Source: Pleodorina starrii (taxonomy: Eukaryota > Chlorophyta > Chlorophyceae > Chlamydomonadales > Volvocaceae). Taken from it: DNA of 64,000 bases. Location: positions 2,548,501 to 2,612,500 of the forward strand of contig BRXU01000004.1 in NCBI GenBank assembly GCA_030267565.1, given 5' to 3'. Each line of letters begins with the position of its first letter. Position 1 is the first letter of the stretch. This document shows, one piece after another, positions 22,723-34,469 of the stretch. A program made the translations under genes and the position numbers. The notes beneath the pieces are model-generated. The model did no database searches. It saw nothing but the letters and a program-made list of their open reading frames with translations, and was not told where the DNA came from.

Positions 22723-25700
22723 ATGTCGCTGTTCTGCCGGGCTTGTCTCTCGACAAGCCTCTCCCTGATAAACTCAGTCTACGTGTGTGACCAATGTGGC
22801 CTGCAGTCCCAGGTGCGATTCGCTGTCATACTGACAGCCTGGGAGGGTACGTGCGGGCAACGTACCGGGGCTTCCGTCTGGGTCGGGCGTGCTGTGCGAA
22901 GCCCCAATCCCACCGGTAGGAAATGAGGATGAGACTGCAGCTGTGGAACGGAGACGGCCCAGGACCCAGCAATACTTACCAGACTTACCTGATGCGTTAC
23001 CAGCACCTGAGGAGCTGCGGTCGTGTGGGGACCCCGAACCCCCCAAAGACCCACACGCTCCCCCCAGGCCGCTTAATAACAAATGTCTCCTCCCCCTCTC
23101 CCTCCGCCCCTTTCCCCAGTACCAACCTCGCCTTGCGCTTCCAAACCAAATCCCCCTTCCCGCCCCCCGCTGCGGTACCTTTTTCCTTGCTCCCCGCCCC
23201 CGCCCCACCAGCTCGTGGAGGAGGACAACGACGCCGAAATGATCACGTACGCCCGCCGTAAGCACGGCGGCACCGGCACCAGCGTCGCCACCATGGAACA
23301 GCGAGCCGCCGAGGCGCAGCGCCACCAGGCGGAGCTGGCGGCGAAGGCCGCCGCCCCCAAAATCGTACGGCTGGTGCCGTACGAGGAGCACGCCGTACTT
23401 GCCAAACTCAAGGCCGTGGCTGCGCTGTACCTGCGGTCGCTGCAGGGTTTGGTGCGCTCGCAGGCGGACGCGCTGGTGGAGCGGTTCGGGGGGCCGCCCG
23501 AGTGCCGCGGCTTGATGCGGGCCATCTGGTTCGGGTTCGTGCCGCTGACGGGGCTGCTGGATATGGACCCACGGGTCGGGTGGGTGCTCCCGGATTTTGG
23601 GTCGGTAGATTTGGGTTTCGGGATTTGGGTTTTGGGCTTTTTAAAGATTTGGGTTCGGGGCTTTGGGGGGTTGGGGTTTCGTAGTTGTGATTGTTTTGCG
23701 GCTGTGATTGGATGACCTGTGGGTCGAGGGCGGGGCGGCGGGCTGGTCGCGGCTGGGGTGAAGGAGGCTGAGGGAGGAGTAGATCGCGGTCTGGAGGAGG
23801 GTGGGCAGAAGCCGACCGCCAGGCCGCCCGCTGGGTTGCGGTGGGGGCAGAGAATGAGGGGGCGGTCCGCACAGCCGAGCTGACCGGCTTACTAAACCGG
23901 TCGTACACATACCGGAAAAACGACCGGGATAGCGAAATGGACAGTACGGCCGGTCGCCTCCCCTCCCCGCGCACGCCCAAACCCGTCAGGAACGGGGCCT
24001 CCCACCCAGCCAGCCAGTCCTTCCGTGAACCCCACAACCCAGCCTGCCTCCTTTACCACCACATCCACCACCACCGCCACCACGCCTGCCCTCGAAGCCT
24101 CCCCTACCGGCCCTTTACCTCCCCCCGTCCTCAACAACGTCCGCAGCGTCCATAAAGGAGCACATCACTCCCTGACCCCCCCCCCCCGTCCCCTCACGTT
24201 CCCCTGCCCCGCAGTGGTACGACAGTCCAGGCGTACCTCAACGGCTCGGGCTACCCGGGTGTGGCGCGGCAGGGCATCCTGGGGGATGCCCACATGGGCG
24301 GCGGCGCCAACCTGTACGGCAGGGCGCGGGAAGCGCACGGCCGGGGCGTGGTGGGCCTGGACCGTCAGCCCGAGTTGGAGCGGTTCCACCACCAGGGGGC
24401 CTTTGCGGTGGACTGGGGGCTGGGGCGGGCGGACTTCTACATACGGAAGGTGTGGGGTGTGGTGTGTGTGAGTGCGTGTGTGCGCGCGTGTGTGTCAATT
24501 ACCGTATACCCGGGGGCCACAGAGCAAAAGCAAGGCTGTCAGTATGTCAGCTTGTCTGCTAGGGCTGTCATCCTCCTGCGCTCCCCGCCTATACGTGGAT
24601 AACCCTCCATCGCCCCCCCCCGCTAACGCCGTCTCCTTCTCCGCTGCGGTATTTTCTTTTTACCCCGCAACCCGTCCCTGTGGTTGTCTAGGTGCTTGGG
24701 GTCTTTGGTTGCTGCAACCCGTGTCCCTCCGCCGCGGTATCTTCTTCATTACCCACCCCGCCCCGCCCCCCTCCACCGGGTATGTACTGCCCCCTTCCTC
24801 TCGGCTCCCCTTCCCTCGTCTGCTCCCCCCCCCCAGCTGATGCCCCCCAGTGTCTGTCTAGTGATGACGATGCTCACGTGTCTGCTGACGAGGATGCCGG
24901 TGAGCCCCGTGGATATCGTACGATGGACGCTGGACGAGTCGCTGCCGTACCATGACCTGGAGGTAGGCGCCAGGGGGGTGCCCTTCGGTGACGAGGGCCT
25001 CGGCGAGTGGCGGCGGACTCCCTGGGTGGGTTGAACGCCTGGGGGTTGGGGACACCTGGGTAGCTGGGTACGATATCTGGCGCCGGCAGGGCTAGAGCTG
25101 GTGGCACACCACACCACACCACACCACGCAAGGTGGGCTTGCGGGATGGCGGCCACCGGACATCGCCTGCCGCAGCAGCAGCACTTGCTGGATGCCGCCC
25201 CAGCCCAGCACCGCCCCGCACCGCACCGCCTGCTGTCCCGGGGCTCGGCGCAGGGCCGCCGTCCGTCCGTCCATACATACATCCATCGTTCCGTCCGCCA
25301 GCCGCCCGCCAGCCGCCACAAGCCGTCCTAGCCCGGTACTTGGCGAGCCTCTCCAGCCACCTCCCCTTAACCCCCAAAACGTCTCGGCCCCTCCCCACCT
25401 CCCCCCCCTAGGCCGCCCCCTCGTCTCCTCCTGCCTCGCCTTCCTTCTCCTCCAAAACCAGACGCACACAGGCACATCCATTTACCGTAACCCTGGCTCC
25501 TCCCTCCCACCCCTTCCCTCCGCCCCCCCTTCCGTCTCGCTCTCCTCTCACCCCACCCCCCCGCCCCACATCAGACATCACTCCCTGACCCCCCGCCCCA
25601 AAACGCCCACCCCCGCCCGCCAGATCTGCACAGGTCGTCTCCGCCCGTTCGCTGCCGTACCTTCTTTATAACCCGGGCCCCCCGCTCTCCCCCCACCCCA

Positions 25701-27176
25701 CCCCACCCCACCCCAGATCCGCAGCCGGCAGCTGGTAGCCACCTTCCCGCTCAAGATCGCTTCCGGTCGGCTGCTTCGCGCCTCCGGCTCCGTCCCCCCT
25801 CGTCGTCTGCTGGTGGCTGCCGTGGAGATGAGCGGTGTGCTGGGGCTGCAGCTGCCGCCCCTCAATGTGGAGGGGCTGCTGGCGGCATTGAGCGACGAGA
25901 TGGGGCTACCCAGGGTGGGTGGGGCTGGGGGGGGGGCTGGGTGGGTGGGTGGGTGGGGCTGGGTGGGTGGGTGGGTGGGTGGGGCTGGGTGGGGGGGGTG
26001 GGTGGGTGGGGGGTGGGCTGGGTGACAAGGAGGTGCAGTAATGGAGGGGGGAGAGGCCGCGCGGGAGGGAGTCGGGTGTTAGTAAGGGCTTGCTGGGGAG
26101 GGTGCCCGGCCGCGGCCCTGACCCGGGCAGCGGGAGGCGTCTCTTGCTTGCTTGCTTGCTTGCTTTCGCATGTGATGGCCCTCCTTCTTCACACCCCACA
26201 CCCCACACGCGCCTGGCCGGCTTCGCCGCCAAGCCCCCGCCAGTCTCCACACGCGTCTCTTCATCTCCCATTCTGGTCCTGCACTGCCCATAGAGTAGCT
26301 TTCGCCGTCGTCTGTCAACCAGCCAGTTCCCTTCCCTCAGCAAGCTCCCCGTCCCTCCGTCCCCTCCGTCCCTCCGCCCCCCCGCCCCTCCGTCCCTCCG
26401 CCCCCCCGCCCCTCCGCCCCTCCGTCCCCCCGCCCCCCCCAGCCCGTGTTCCTGGTGTCCCGAGAGCTGCACCACCTCTACACGCTGTCCTCCCCGCTGC
26501 TGCACCCCAACGCCCTGGGCCTGCAAGGCGTCTACCCCTACCTGCCCCTCACCGCATTGCTCTTCGCCGCCATCAAGATCTGCTACGGATTGGACGGACG
26601 AACGCAAGCGGTGGCGGAAGAGGAGGCCAAGGCGCGAATGATGGAGCTCAGGAGGAAACTCCGTGGCCGTCGCGGTGGCAGCGGCAGCGGTGCCGCTGCC
26701 GCGGCGGCGGCGGCGGCGCCGGCGGACGGCGCCGCTGCCGTCGTGCCGCAGGTGGCGGCGCCGTTAATCCCCGGCGTACCCCCCCTGGAGCTGCCTCCCG
26801 GGGGGTGGCCCGCGTGGGCGGCGCTGCGGATGGGTCCACTGCCCCGGATGCGGATGCCGGTCACCTCGGCACCGCTGAACGCCTGGGAGGTGGGTGGCTG
26901 GCGGGGAGGGCTCGGACGGACGGGGTGGAGCGAGTGGCTGAGCGGGCATGTGTGCGTGTGTGTCGGTGTGATGCATGCGTGTGTGTGTGATTTTTTCCGG
27001 GGGGCCAACAGCAAAGGGAGGTCCCTGGGACGCTGGAGCGTTGGGCAAAGCTCCGGCCGGTGCCTCACCCATCCATCCATCCATCCATCCATCCATCCAT
27101 CCATCCATCCATCCATCCATCCATCCATCCATCCATCCATCCATCCATCCATCCATCCATCCATCCATCCATCCAT

Positions 27177-27212
<36 letters not shown>

Positions 27213-30200
27213 CCATCCATCCATCCATCCATCCATCCATCCATCCATCCATCCATCCATCCATCCATCCATCCATCCATCCATCCATCCAACGAGGCAA
27301 AAGACAGATGCGAAGTGCGGCTGAACTGTGGGTGTTTCTGTCGATGGGGCTGATCCGCTGCGGGTTGGCTGCCCTTTTGGCCAGAGCACGCTCGCTCACT
27401 CCACAATGCTGTGCGTGCAAGTAAACGCGACGGCGGCCGCGGCGGCGAGGAGACCCCCCTTGCCTTGCGCGCAAATAAGCTCCCTACGTCAGACCAGCGT
27501 CACCGACAGCCCTGTAAATGCAGTACGGCAGCAAATCACAGTTGCAAAAGATCAGGGCGAGGAGTGTGGGGGAGGGAGCAAAGATAGCTCCGCGGCGTAC
27601 ATATGTCGCCGCCGCACTACGAGTGGACGCCCCGCCCCGCCCCGCCCCGCCCCGCTCCGCTCTGCTCCGCCCCGCCCCTCAGGCCACCCACCTCCCCCCG
27701 GGCGAGCTGCGCGCCTTCGTGGCAGCTTCCGCGCAGCGCCTGGCCACCTGCAGCAGCAGCCAAGGCCGCGACCGGAACACGTTTGCGTGGCGGAACATAC
27801 AGAGGGCACTGTTTCGCATGGCGCGGGCGGCGGAGGCGGCGGAGGCGGAGGCGGAGGGCCACGCGCCACCCGCCGCTGCCGCCGCCTTTGCGGCGGCGGC
27901 GGCGGCTCCGCCGCCGCCGCCGGCGGCCGCACCCCCACCTCCACCCGCACCCGCAGCCCCTAGCTCCGAGGGCGGCGGCGGCGAGGGCGGGCCGGCGGCG
28001 GCGCCGCCGGGGCCCGCGGTCTGGCCGCCCGTGGCAATCTCCGTGCCGGGCCCGCAGGCGAGGCCGCTGGCGGGCATTCCGCTGGACCACCTGCCGCCGG
28101 CCCCTCCCCCCTCCGCGGACCCCCCGCCACCGCCTCCGCCTCTGCTGCCGCCTCGGCCGCCTCGGTCGTCGGGGACCAAACTCCTGCCCTGGCGCGTGGA
28201 TGGCCTGGTGCAGCAAGGTCTTCAGATGCACTGCGACTCGGCGGCGGTGCTGGGGATGCTGGCCTGGCGCCAGAGCCTGACGGCGGAAGATGTGATGGCC
28301 TGGACGCAGTCGCTGTTGGTGGAGATGGCGGAGGTGAGGGAGCGGCGCTGCGCGCGGCGCGCTGGTAGAGGTGGAGGGAGGGCGTGGCGGTCGGATGGTC
28401 GGTCGGCGACACGCGGGGCGCGGCTTGGGGTAGTGGGCGGCTGCAGGGGTCGTGAAAGGGCATTGCGAAACTGAAACGGGTTGCAGGTACTAGGCGGCAG
28501 CAGCAGAAGCAGCAGCAGCAGCAAGATATAGGTAACCGTGGATGACCGTGGAAGCCCGGCAGGGCCCTCGGTTGCGGCGCGTCCGGCTGGGTTCCCTGCT
28601 CGCAGAGAGCCGCAGGAGTCGCGGCCCGGGTCTTGACTGGGGACAGCTGGGGGGGGGAAGGGTGCCGGGTGCTGGGCCCACTTGCGTGGAGGGGTGGTTT
28701 GGGTGGGGGGTTGGGTGGGGGATAAGGAACAAAGATGCCGCAAGGAAGGGACGGAGCGAGCGGACACCAGAACCCTAGGCAGACCCTAGGCAACCCGTAC
28801 CTACCGAACGTACCTGGTATCTTACCATGACCGGAAAAGCAGCGGTCGCGTGGGTGGGTGGGTGGGTGGGCGGGCTGGAGGATGGGTCACGCCGTGCTGC
28901 GTCGAACCTGATATGGTCGGGTCGGGTCTGCTCGCGGCGCCGCGCGGCGCGGCACGGCTTCACCCTCTGCGCCATGGTGAGAACCCTGCGGTGATTCCCC
29001 CACCACACACACGCACACACGCACACATCCGCGGTGCCCACTGCCGTCTCCACCCGCTGCGAACGCGCCATGCCCGCTGGGATTGTCCTTATGTCCTGTC
29101 GCGTCCTGCCGAACCTCGAGCAGGTGGACAGGCTGGCGCGGGCTAAGCTGCAGCGGGCGGCGGCGAAGGGGCTGACGGCGGCGGAGGCGGCACAGGCCGC
29201 GGCGGCGGAGGCGGAGGCAGCCGCGGCGGAAGACGCGGAGGCGGACCACCGGCATCGGCAGTGGTTGGCGGGAGTGAGTGGCGGCGCCGGGGAGGCGCCC
29301 GGCCGTTCAGAGGACGGCAATGATTATGATGATATTGAAGATGATGATGATGATGAAATGGAGGAGGAGAAGGAGGGAGAGGGAGAGGAGGGGGTGGGGG
29401 CGGGGCGCTCGAGCTCGCGCAGACGGGGACGCCGCAGCAGCACCAAGGGGTTGAAGCCGGGGCGGGTACGCGACGGAGGAAAGGGGAAGGGGAAGGGCCG
29501 GGGCCGGGGGCGGAAGCAGTTGGACTCGCAGCCGCCGAAGGGGGGGCAGGATCGGGAGCTCGCCGCCGTGGTCGCCAAGGAGTTCAAGCGAAGCGAGGGG
29601 GGCGACGGCGCCGGCGGCGAGGAGTGGAGCGAGCACGACGAGTCGGACGACGGCTTGTTTCTTCCGCCGTCGGCGCGTGCTCTGGAGGGCGGGGCGGCCC
29701 GGGAGGGCGCGCCGCACCGCGCCGCGGCGGCCAAGGCCAAGGCCCGCATCTCAGCGGCGGCGGCCGGGGACGCGCCAGGGGCCGGGCCTGAGATGGAGGA
29801 GGAAAGCAGCAGCAGCAGCGGCAGGGAGGGTGACGGTGATGGTGACGGCGGCGCCGGCGGCGTGGAGAGGGCGGCCAAGCGCCCTCGCGGCGCGGAAGGG
29901 GATGGCGACGCGGCCGCCGTTACCCCCGCACCGAGACGAGGCCGCGGCCGGCCCCCTGGGTCGGGCCGCGGGTGCGGCAGGCCACCGGGCTCGGCCGCCG
30001 GCCGGTCCGCAGGGCGAGGAGGCCGAGGCCATGGCGGCGGCGACGGCGGTGGCGACGGCGGCGGCGGCCAAGCTGACGGTGACGGCGGTAACGGCGGTGG
30101 CGGCGGCGATGTCGAAAGTAGCAGTGATGAGAGCAGCGAGAGCAGTGAGAGCCGTGGCGGCGGCAGTGATGACAGCTGGGGCCCGGCCAGCCGCCGCCGC

Positions 30201-31079
30201 CGCAGCTCCGCAACGGCCCGGCGCCGCAACCGGACCCCTGGGTCGGGACGGGGCCGGGTCAGGCCCCCGGGCTCGGCCGCCGGCCGGTCCGCAGGGCGAA
30301 GCGGCCGCGGGCGAGGCCGCGACGAGGTGCCTGAGGTCATTGTCATCAGTGACAGCGACGATGACAATGTTGGCCAGGAGGACCGGGGCCCGGACGCGCA
30401 GGAGCTTGCCGAGCTGGTGGCCAGCTCGGGGGGAGAGGACAGCGGCAAGGACGATGACGACAAGAAGGGGGAGGAGGAGAAGGAGGAGGAGGTGGAGAGG
30501 CAGGATGAGCAGCAGGAGGAGCAGCAGGAGGAGGAGGAGGATGAGGCGGAGGAGGAGGAGGAGGACCGGGGGCGAGGCTGGATGGAGGACAGGCCAGGGC
30601 GGGCGACGGCTGCGCGCGGGGGCAGCAGCGGAGGGTGGCGGGGCAGAGAGGGGCAGCAGCAGCAGCAGCAGCGGCCGATGCGGCCCCGCGCCGAAGCCGC
30701 CGCTGCCGGTGATGGTGTCACCGGCGGCGGAGGCGCCTCAACCTCCAGCGGAAGCAGCAGCAGTGGCGATGAAAGCAGCAGCAGTGGCAATGAAAGCAGC
30801 AGCAGTGGCGACGGGGACCGTGGTGGTGGTGGTGGTGGTGGTGGTGGTAATGGTGGTGGTGGTGAGGGCGCCAGCAGCGGCGACGATGGCAGCAACAGCA
30901 GCAGCAGTAGTGATGAGGAGGAGGATGGCGACGGGCTGCGCGCTGGGGCCGTGGACGAGGAGGAGGACGCGATGGATTGGGGCGAGGGTGACGAGGATCG
31001 GGAGGAGGAGGAGGAGAACGTCTTGAGCGCCATTCGGGCGGCGGCGGACCGGAAGAAGAAGCAGCAGCAGCAGCGGTAG
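22723..31079 (+). CDS. RRN7/TAF1B-type RNA polymerase I initiation factor with long acidic tail
   Basis: TFIIB-related factor that recruits RNA polymerase I to rDNA promoters in the nucleolus. Exons: 22723-22812, 23212-23579, 24215-24449, 24837-24962, 25717-25914, 26443-26889, 27683-28333, 29124-31079. They give 1356 residues in one frame. Evidence for the family: an N-terminal zinc ribbon (C5, C8, C22, C25, ending CGLQSQ), a cyclin-like region with [18 protein letters not shown], and [15 protein letters not shown] near residues 377-391, which matches the RRN7/TAF1B signature. Exon seven is Pro/Ala-rich. The last exon (residues 706-1356) is a Ser/Asp/Glu and Arg/Gly extension with AT-hook-like [12 protein letters not shown]; known members are roughly half this length, as I recall. 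The start is the first ATG before the ribbon. The weakest junction is exon two to three. Confidence 0.85.
22915..22977 (+). repeat. Short dispersed repeat, copy in first intron of the Pol I factor gene
   Basis: Begins GGTAGGAAATGAGGATGAGA and ends GGACCCAGCAATACT, parallel to both ends of the 4738 copy with a diverged, shortened middle. Confidence 0.65.
24587..24605 (+). repeat. GCCTATACGTGGATAACC motif, Pol I factor intron copy
   Basis: Exact copy sitting directly before the reverse dispersed repeat at 24621. Confidence 0.75.
24621..24665 (-). repeat. Short dispersed repeat, reverse copy in Pol I factor intron
   Basis: The reverse complement gives GGTAAAAAGAAAATACCGCA then GCGGAGAAGGAGACGGCGTT, nearly identical to the first half of the 4738 copy. 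Confidence 0.85.
24721..24754 (-). repeat. Short dispersed repeat, second reverse copy in the same intron
   Basis: The reverse complement gives GGGTAATGAAGAAGATACCG then CGGCGGAGGGACAC. It lies about 55 bases from the previous copy, and both are flanked by GCAACCCGT. Confidence 0.75.
27066..27291 (+). repeat. CATC tetranucleotide array in an intron of the Pol I factor gene
   Basis: About 56 copies of CATC with one CGTC interruption near 27201, inside the intron 26890-27682. It is open in several frames (PSIH on plus, WMDG on minus), which produces long but meaningless reading frames. Confidence 0.97.
29937..30320 (+). repeat. In-frame segmental duplication encoding the AT-hook-like blocks
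   Basis: The segment 29952-30030 is repeated with changes at 30233-30301 inside the last exon. Both copies encode [19 protein letters not shown] and a Gly/Arg run. Twenty-eight bases around the GGCCGCCGGCCGGTCCG core are identical. The duplication preserves the frame and doubles a putative DNA-binding motif. Confidence 0.8.
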
Positions 31080-34000
31080 CAGCGGCGGTAGCAGCAGCGG
31101 TAGCCGCGCTGGCGTGTGAGGAACGTCGTCTCCTGCGCCCCGACGCTGCGCCCGGCAGCCGCTGCCCACTCGAAATCAGCGCTCGGCCGGCCGGCGCGAA
31201 GGGGACCGGGGCTTACCGTGTGCAAGTCGGAGTGAGACGAGGCGATGGCCAGCGCGGGGCGGGAGCTGGGGAGTGTTTGATGGGACTGACGCTGGGGCGG
31301 GGGCGGGCGTGTGAATTCAGCGCGTCGGCGGGGCGGGGGCTAATGGGGGGGAGCTCGACATCCCGGGCGGCGGTTTGCTCGCTGCTGGCGCTGTAGAGCT
31401 TGCTGTGGGGGGCATGAAGCAGCAACGGCGGCAATGGTAGGGGTCAGCGTAGACTCGGCAGGGGTCGGTATACCGGTAGATGTGACTGACCGGCGAGGTT
31501 GTGAAGTATTAAGGCCTGCGTGTGTAAATGTGGGGAATATGATGCTGTAGCGAGAGACGGCAGCTGCAGGTTTGTAGGGAGGCTGAGTCGCTGGTTTGTG
31601 CACCGTGGTAGCCAGCAGAGACGGGCAGGCACCCAGGGTTGACGCTTGGCGGCGGTTGGGATTAGGAAAGGCGTGGGCCCTAGGGCAGGCGTCTGGCGGC
31701 CATGTCCTAGGTTCTCCTTGAGGGCACTGGGTTATGCACCCGATGGGAAGGGAGAGCGGGACGCTGGGTAATGAAAGACTGAACCGCAGCGATGGAACGG
31801 AGGAGACGTCGACAACGTGTGGCAAGGTGTGGGAGATGCAGGGCCGCAACGGTCGTGCGGTCAAGGTACCGGTCCGTGTTGGGCGCTCCTGCGCGCGGCT
31901 CTCCCGCCAACCCGCACACCCGCAGCATGATGTGTGGCTGGGCTGGGCTGGGCTGGGCTGCAAAGCGCCGTTTGTCGCGCGGCGCGGTGCTGCTGAGCCG
32001 TTGCTGTGGTTTGTTCCAGTGACCCTCGTTTACCGGTAGGAGGGTAAAGCCAGCGGTCCAGCTGATCTGTCAGCCGTGTCTGGGCGGGACGGGGCAGGGT
32101 TGAGCCAGGCGCTGCAATCGCGCAAACAGGCGTTCCAGGGATCGCGCAAAGGCATGAGGCCATCGTGCTCCCCGCTTTGGCCGCCATTGGCCGCTGGCCC
32201 GTCACCCCGGCGCTTGGCTCAATCGTGCGGCTGTGGGCCCCTCACAGCGGGTCGTCGAGGCATCCACTGCACGGGAAGCGGCCGACGGAGGGACTCACTG
32301 ATGCCGTCACGCCACCGTTTTGGGCAAAGGGAATACGGTACGAAGCGCGGTAGAGAAACGGTCACCAGTTTTTGGGGCATTGGGCATGACATACGAAGCG
32401 GGCACAGCGACGGAGAGGTGCAGTGTAGTACTACGGTGATTGCTGTGGCCGCACAAGCGGCAGACAAGTACCGGTACAAGGAGCTGACACCACCGTGGGG
32501 GTCGCAGCAGTGCTGCGGATGCAGCCAAGATCCGCGGTCACCGCCTTCCGCCGCGCCTCTACACAGCTCGACAGCGCTACCCTTCGAACGAGGGTCTGGA
32601 TCACAACGTAACAACAAGAAACAAGTTCGAAAGTGCACCTCTGCTGAAAGTGCACCGCTGCTGCACTCCTCTGTCCTATCTGTGTGCGTCGAGGAGCCAA
32701 GGGCCGATTGGCCTGCCGGGTGCCAGCTCTTCTCGTTTCCGCGTCGAGATCTGGAGAAGCATTTATCCTTGAGAAGGCCCATCGGGCCAGGCCCCATCAG
32801 TCGCTCCTCACACTCACAAGGTCGTTGTGGGATATTGCGGCTGGCACAGTGAGTGCCAATCTCCCGAGCCGTTTCCACGACGTGCACCATCTGTTGTCAC
32901 CGACTCTGAACATCATACACCCACCCCGCTCTGTTACCGGCGCAGAAGCCCACTGCCGGATAGGGCCCGGCCTGTCATGACTGCACCACACCACACCACA
33001 ACACTCCCGCGTAACACACAGCTAGGACAGCCAAAAGCCCGCACTTGCAGCAGCCATGCAGCAGCTGTGCAGTCGGGGGACAAAGGGCGGGTACCGGTAG
33101 AAGGGAAAAGAAGCAAGTGGAGAAGAACTTCGGCGCCCTGCTACCGTAGCTAGTTTCGCGCTGGATGGGAAGAGCAGAGGGACTACCGTATCAGGCTGCC
33201 ACAAACACCAAAATGCACACAGGAAAAACAACTCGACCATATCAAACGGATGTCTTGCTTGCCGACATGTACAAACCACACAGACGCATTCACGACTCCA
33301 TGCATACCACGAGCAAACCCTAGTGGGAAACCAAGGCGAGCCTAATGGTAAACCAAGGCAGGGGAGGTGGCCCGCCCGTCTAGGTTAGAGCTCCCGGTGC
33401 AGCCCTCAAAAGACACATCAACAGCTCTCAATGGCGGGCGCTTGCCGGCGCAAACAGCAGTACGACAGCGCCACGTGACCGACCCGCGCAGAAACGGCGC
33501 ATACGGCAGGGCATCGGCAAAGCCGCTGGCAAAAAGAATGATACACAGCAGGCACACAGCCGTTTCACAGCACAAGGTCCCTTGGTGCTCGCGTCGACTT
33601 GCCGGGAATTATTCGATCATCGCGGTGCCGAAATCCGGATGCCGGACGCACAAACCCTGCCGTAGGTCCTGCGAGCTATACAACAAGGGACGCATACAAA
33701 AGACAAACCCGGCACAAACCCGGCACACCAGCAATCCTCCAACACACAAACAGCAGTCACGCGGGACTTGCAAAATCCAAGATCCTCCACTCTGACGCCA
33801 AAGATTCAACCTAACCAACAGCTAACGGAAGAATAAAGAATACCCGGGAAACGACGGAAAAAGTCACGCACCAGCCACCGGCTGGTGTAGGGCATGTAGG
33901 GTGGCACCACCTGCAGAAAAAAAACCCTTTGCGCTCATCAGGTCAACCGGCGATATCACCTTTCCGCCCAAACAACTCTCATCACCTCTCCACCCGGTAA

Positions 34001-34469
34001 TGCCTGCAACTGCTCACCCCCCGGAGCTGCTCACGACCTGCCCTCCCTCGCTGTCCACCTCTCGACCTCGCTCTCAAGCTCTACCTCAATCTCTACCTCA
34101 ACCACTACCTCGCGCTCGTTGGAGCTCCGCAGATCCCTCCGCAAAAACCTCTCTCGCTAACGTCGCTTCCATTCCTCAGCCGGCCTCAGCAGCCCCTACT
34201 AGCTAGGGCCGGGTCGAGCACCGGGCCCGCTGGCCCAGCGGCCCAACCTCCCCCCAGATTGATCGGGCGTGGTGGTCAATGTGCTCACGCATGCACCATG
34301 ATACCCGAGCTCGCAGCGGACACCCTGATTGTCGGCGGGCACTCCTAACAACAACCAGTGCGTGTCAACCATGTTCATTCAGTGCGCGGTAATACCTTGT
34401 TGCGTATCACGTGCTTTACTCAATGCGTGCGTTGGGTTCGCCCTCCCCCAGTGTGAGGACCACACAGTA
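31080..34469. other. Spacer between convergent Pol I factor gene and kinase copy 2
   Basis: It starts with the 3' UTR of the Pol I factor gene; TGTAA occurs at 31523. A short GGGCT run lies near 31937-31960. Open frames of 258 codons (32076-32852, plus) and 223 codons (32219-32890, minus) overlap each other and match nothing I recognise. A Pro/Ser-rich plus-strand frame at 33901-34206 is likewise unsupported. Confidence 0.5.
31523..31527 (+). terminator. Candidate polyadenylation signal for the Pol I factor gene
   Basis: TGTAA about 440 bases after the stop codon, a usual distance for algal 3' UTRs. Assigned by position and motif only. Confidence 0.45.

Noticed and set aside
24838..24955. 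Acidic frame [23 protein letters not shown] as the coding frame of this exon
   Set aside because: The other frame gives [34 protein letters not shown] sequence, which matches the Pol I factor family and fits the splice phase.
27066..27291. CRISPR-like array
   Set aside because: A tetranucleotide array without spacers, in a nuclear eukaryotic gene.
26583..27474. Long frames encoding PSIH or WMDG repeats
   Set aside because: They are translations of the CATC microsatellite inside an intron, not protein-coding.
29324..31225. 633-codon minus-strand open frame
   Set aside because: It mirrors the long last exon of the Pol I factor gene. Its Pro/Ser/Arg-only composition is the antisense of the acidic repeats, and the plus-strand frame joins in phase to conserved exons.
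32076..32852. 258-codon plus-strand open frame in the spacer
   Set aside because: It starts at GTG, has no recognisable motif, overlaps a 223-codon minus frame of similar quality, and lies in a convergent 3' spacer. It could be real but is unsupported.
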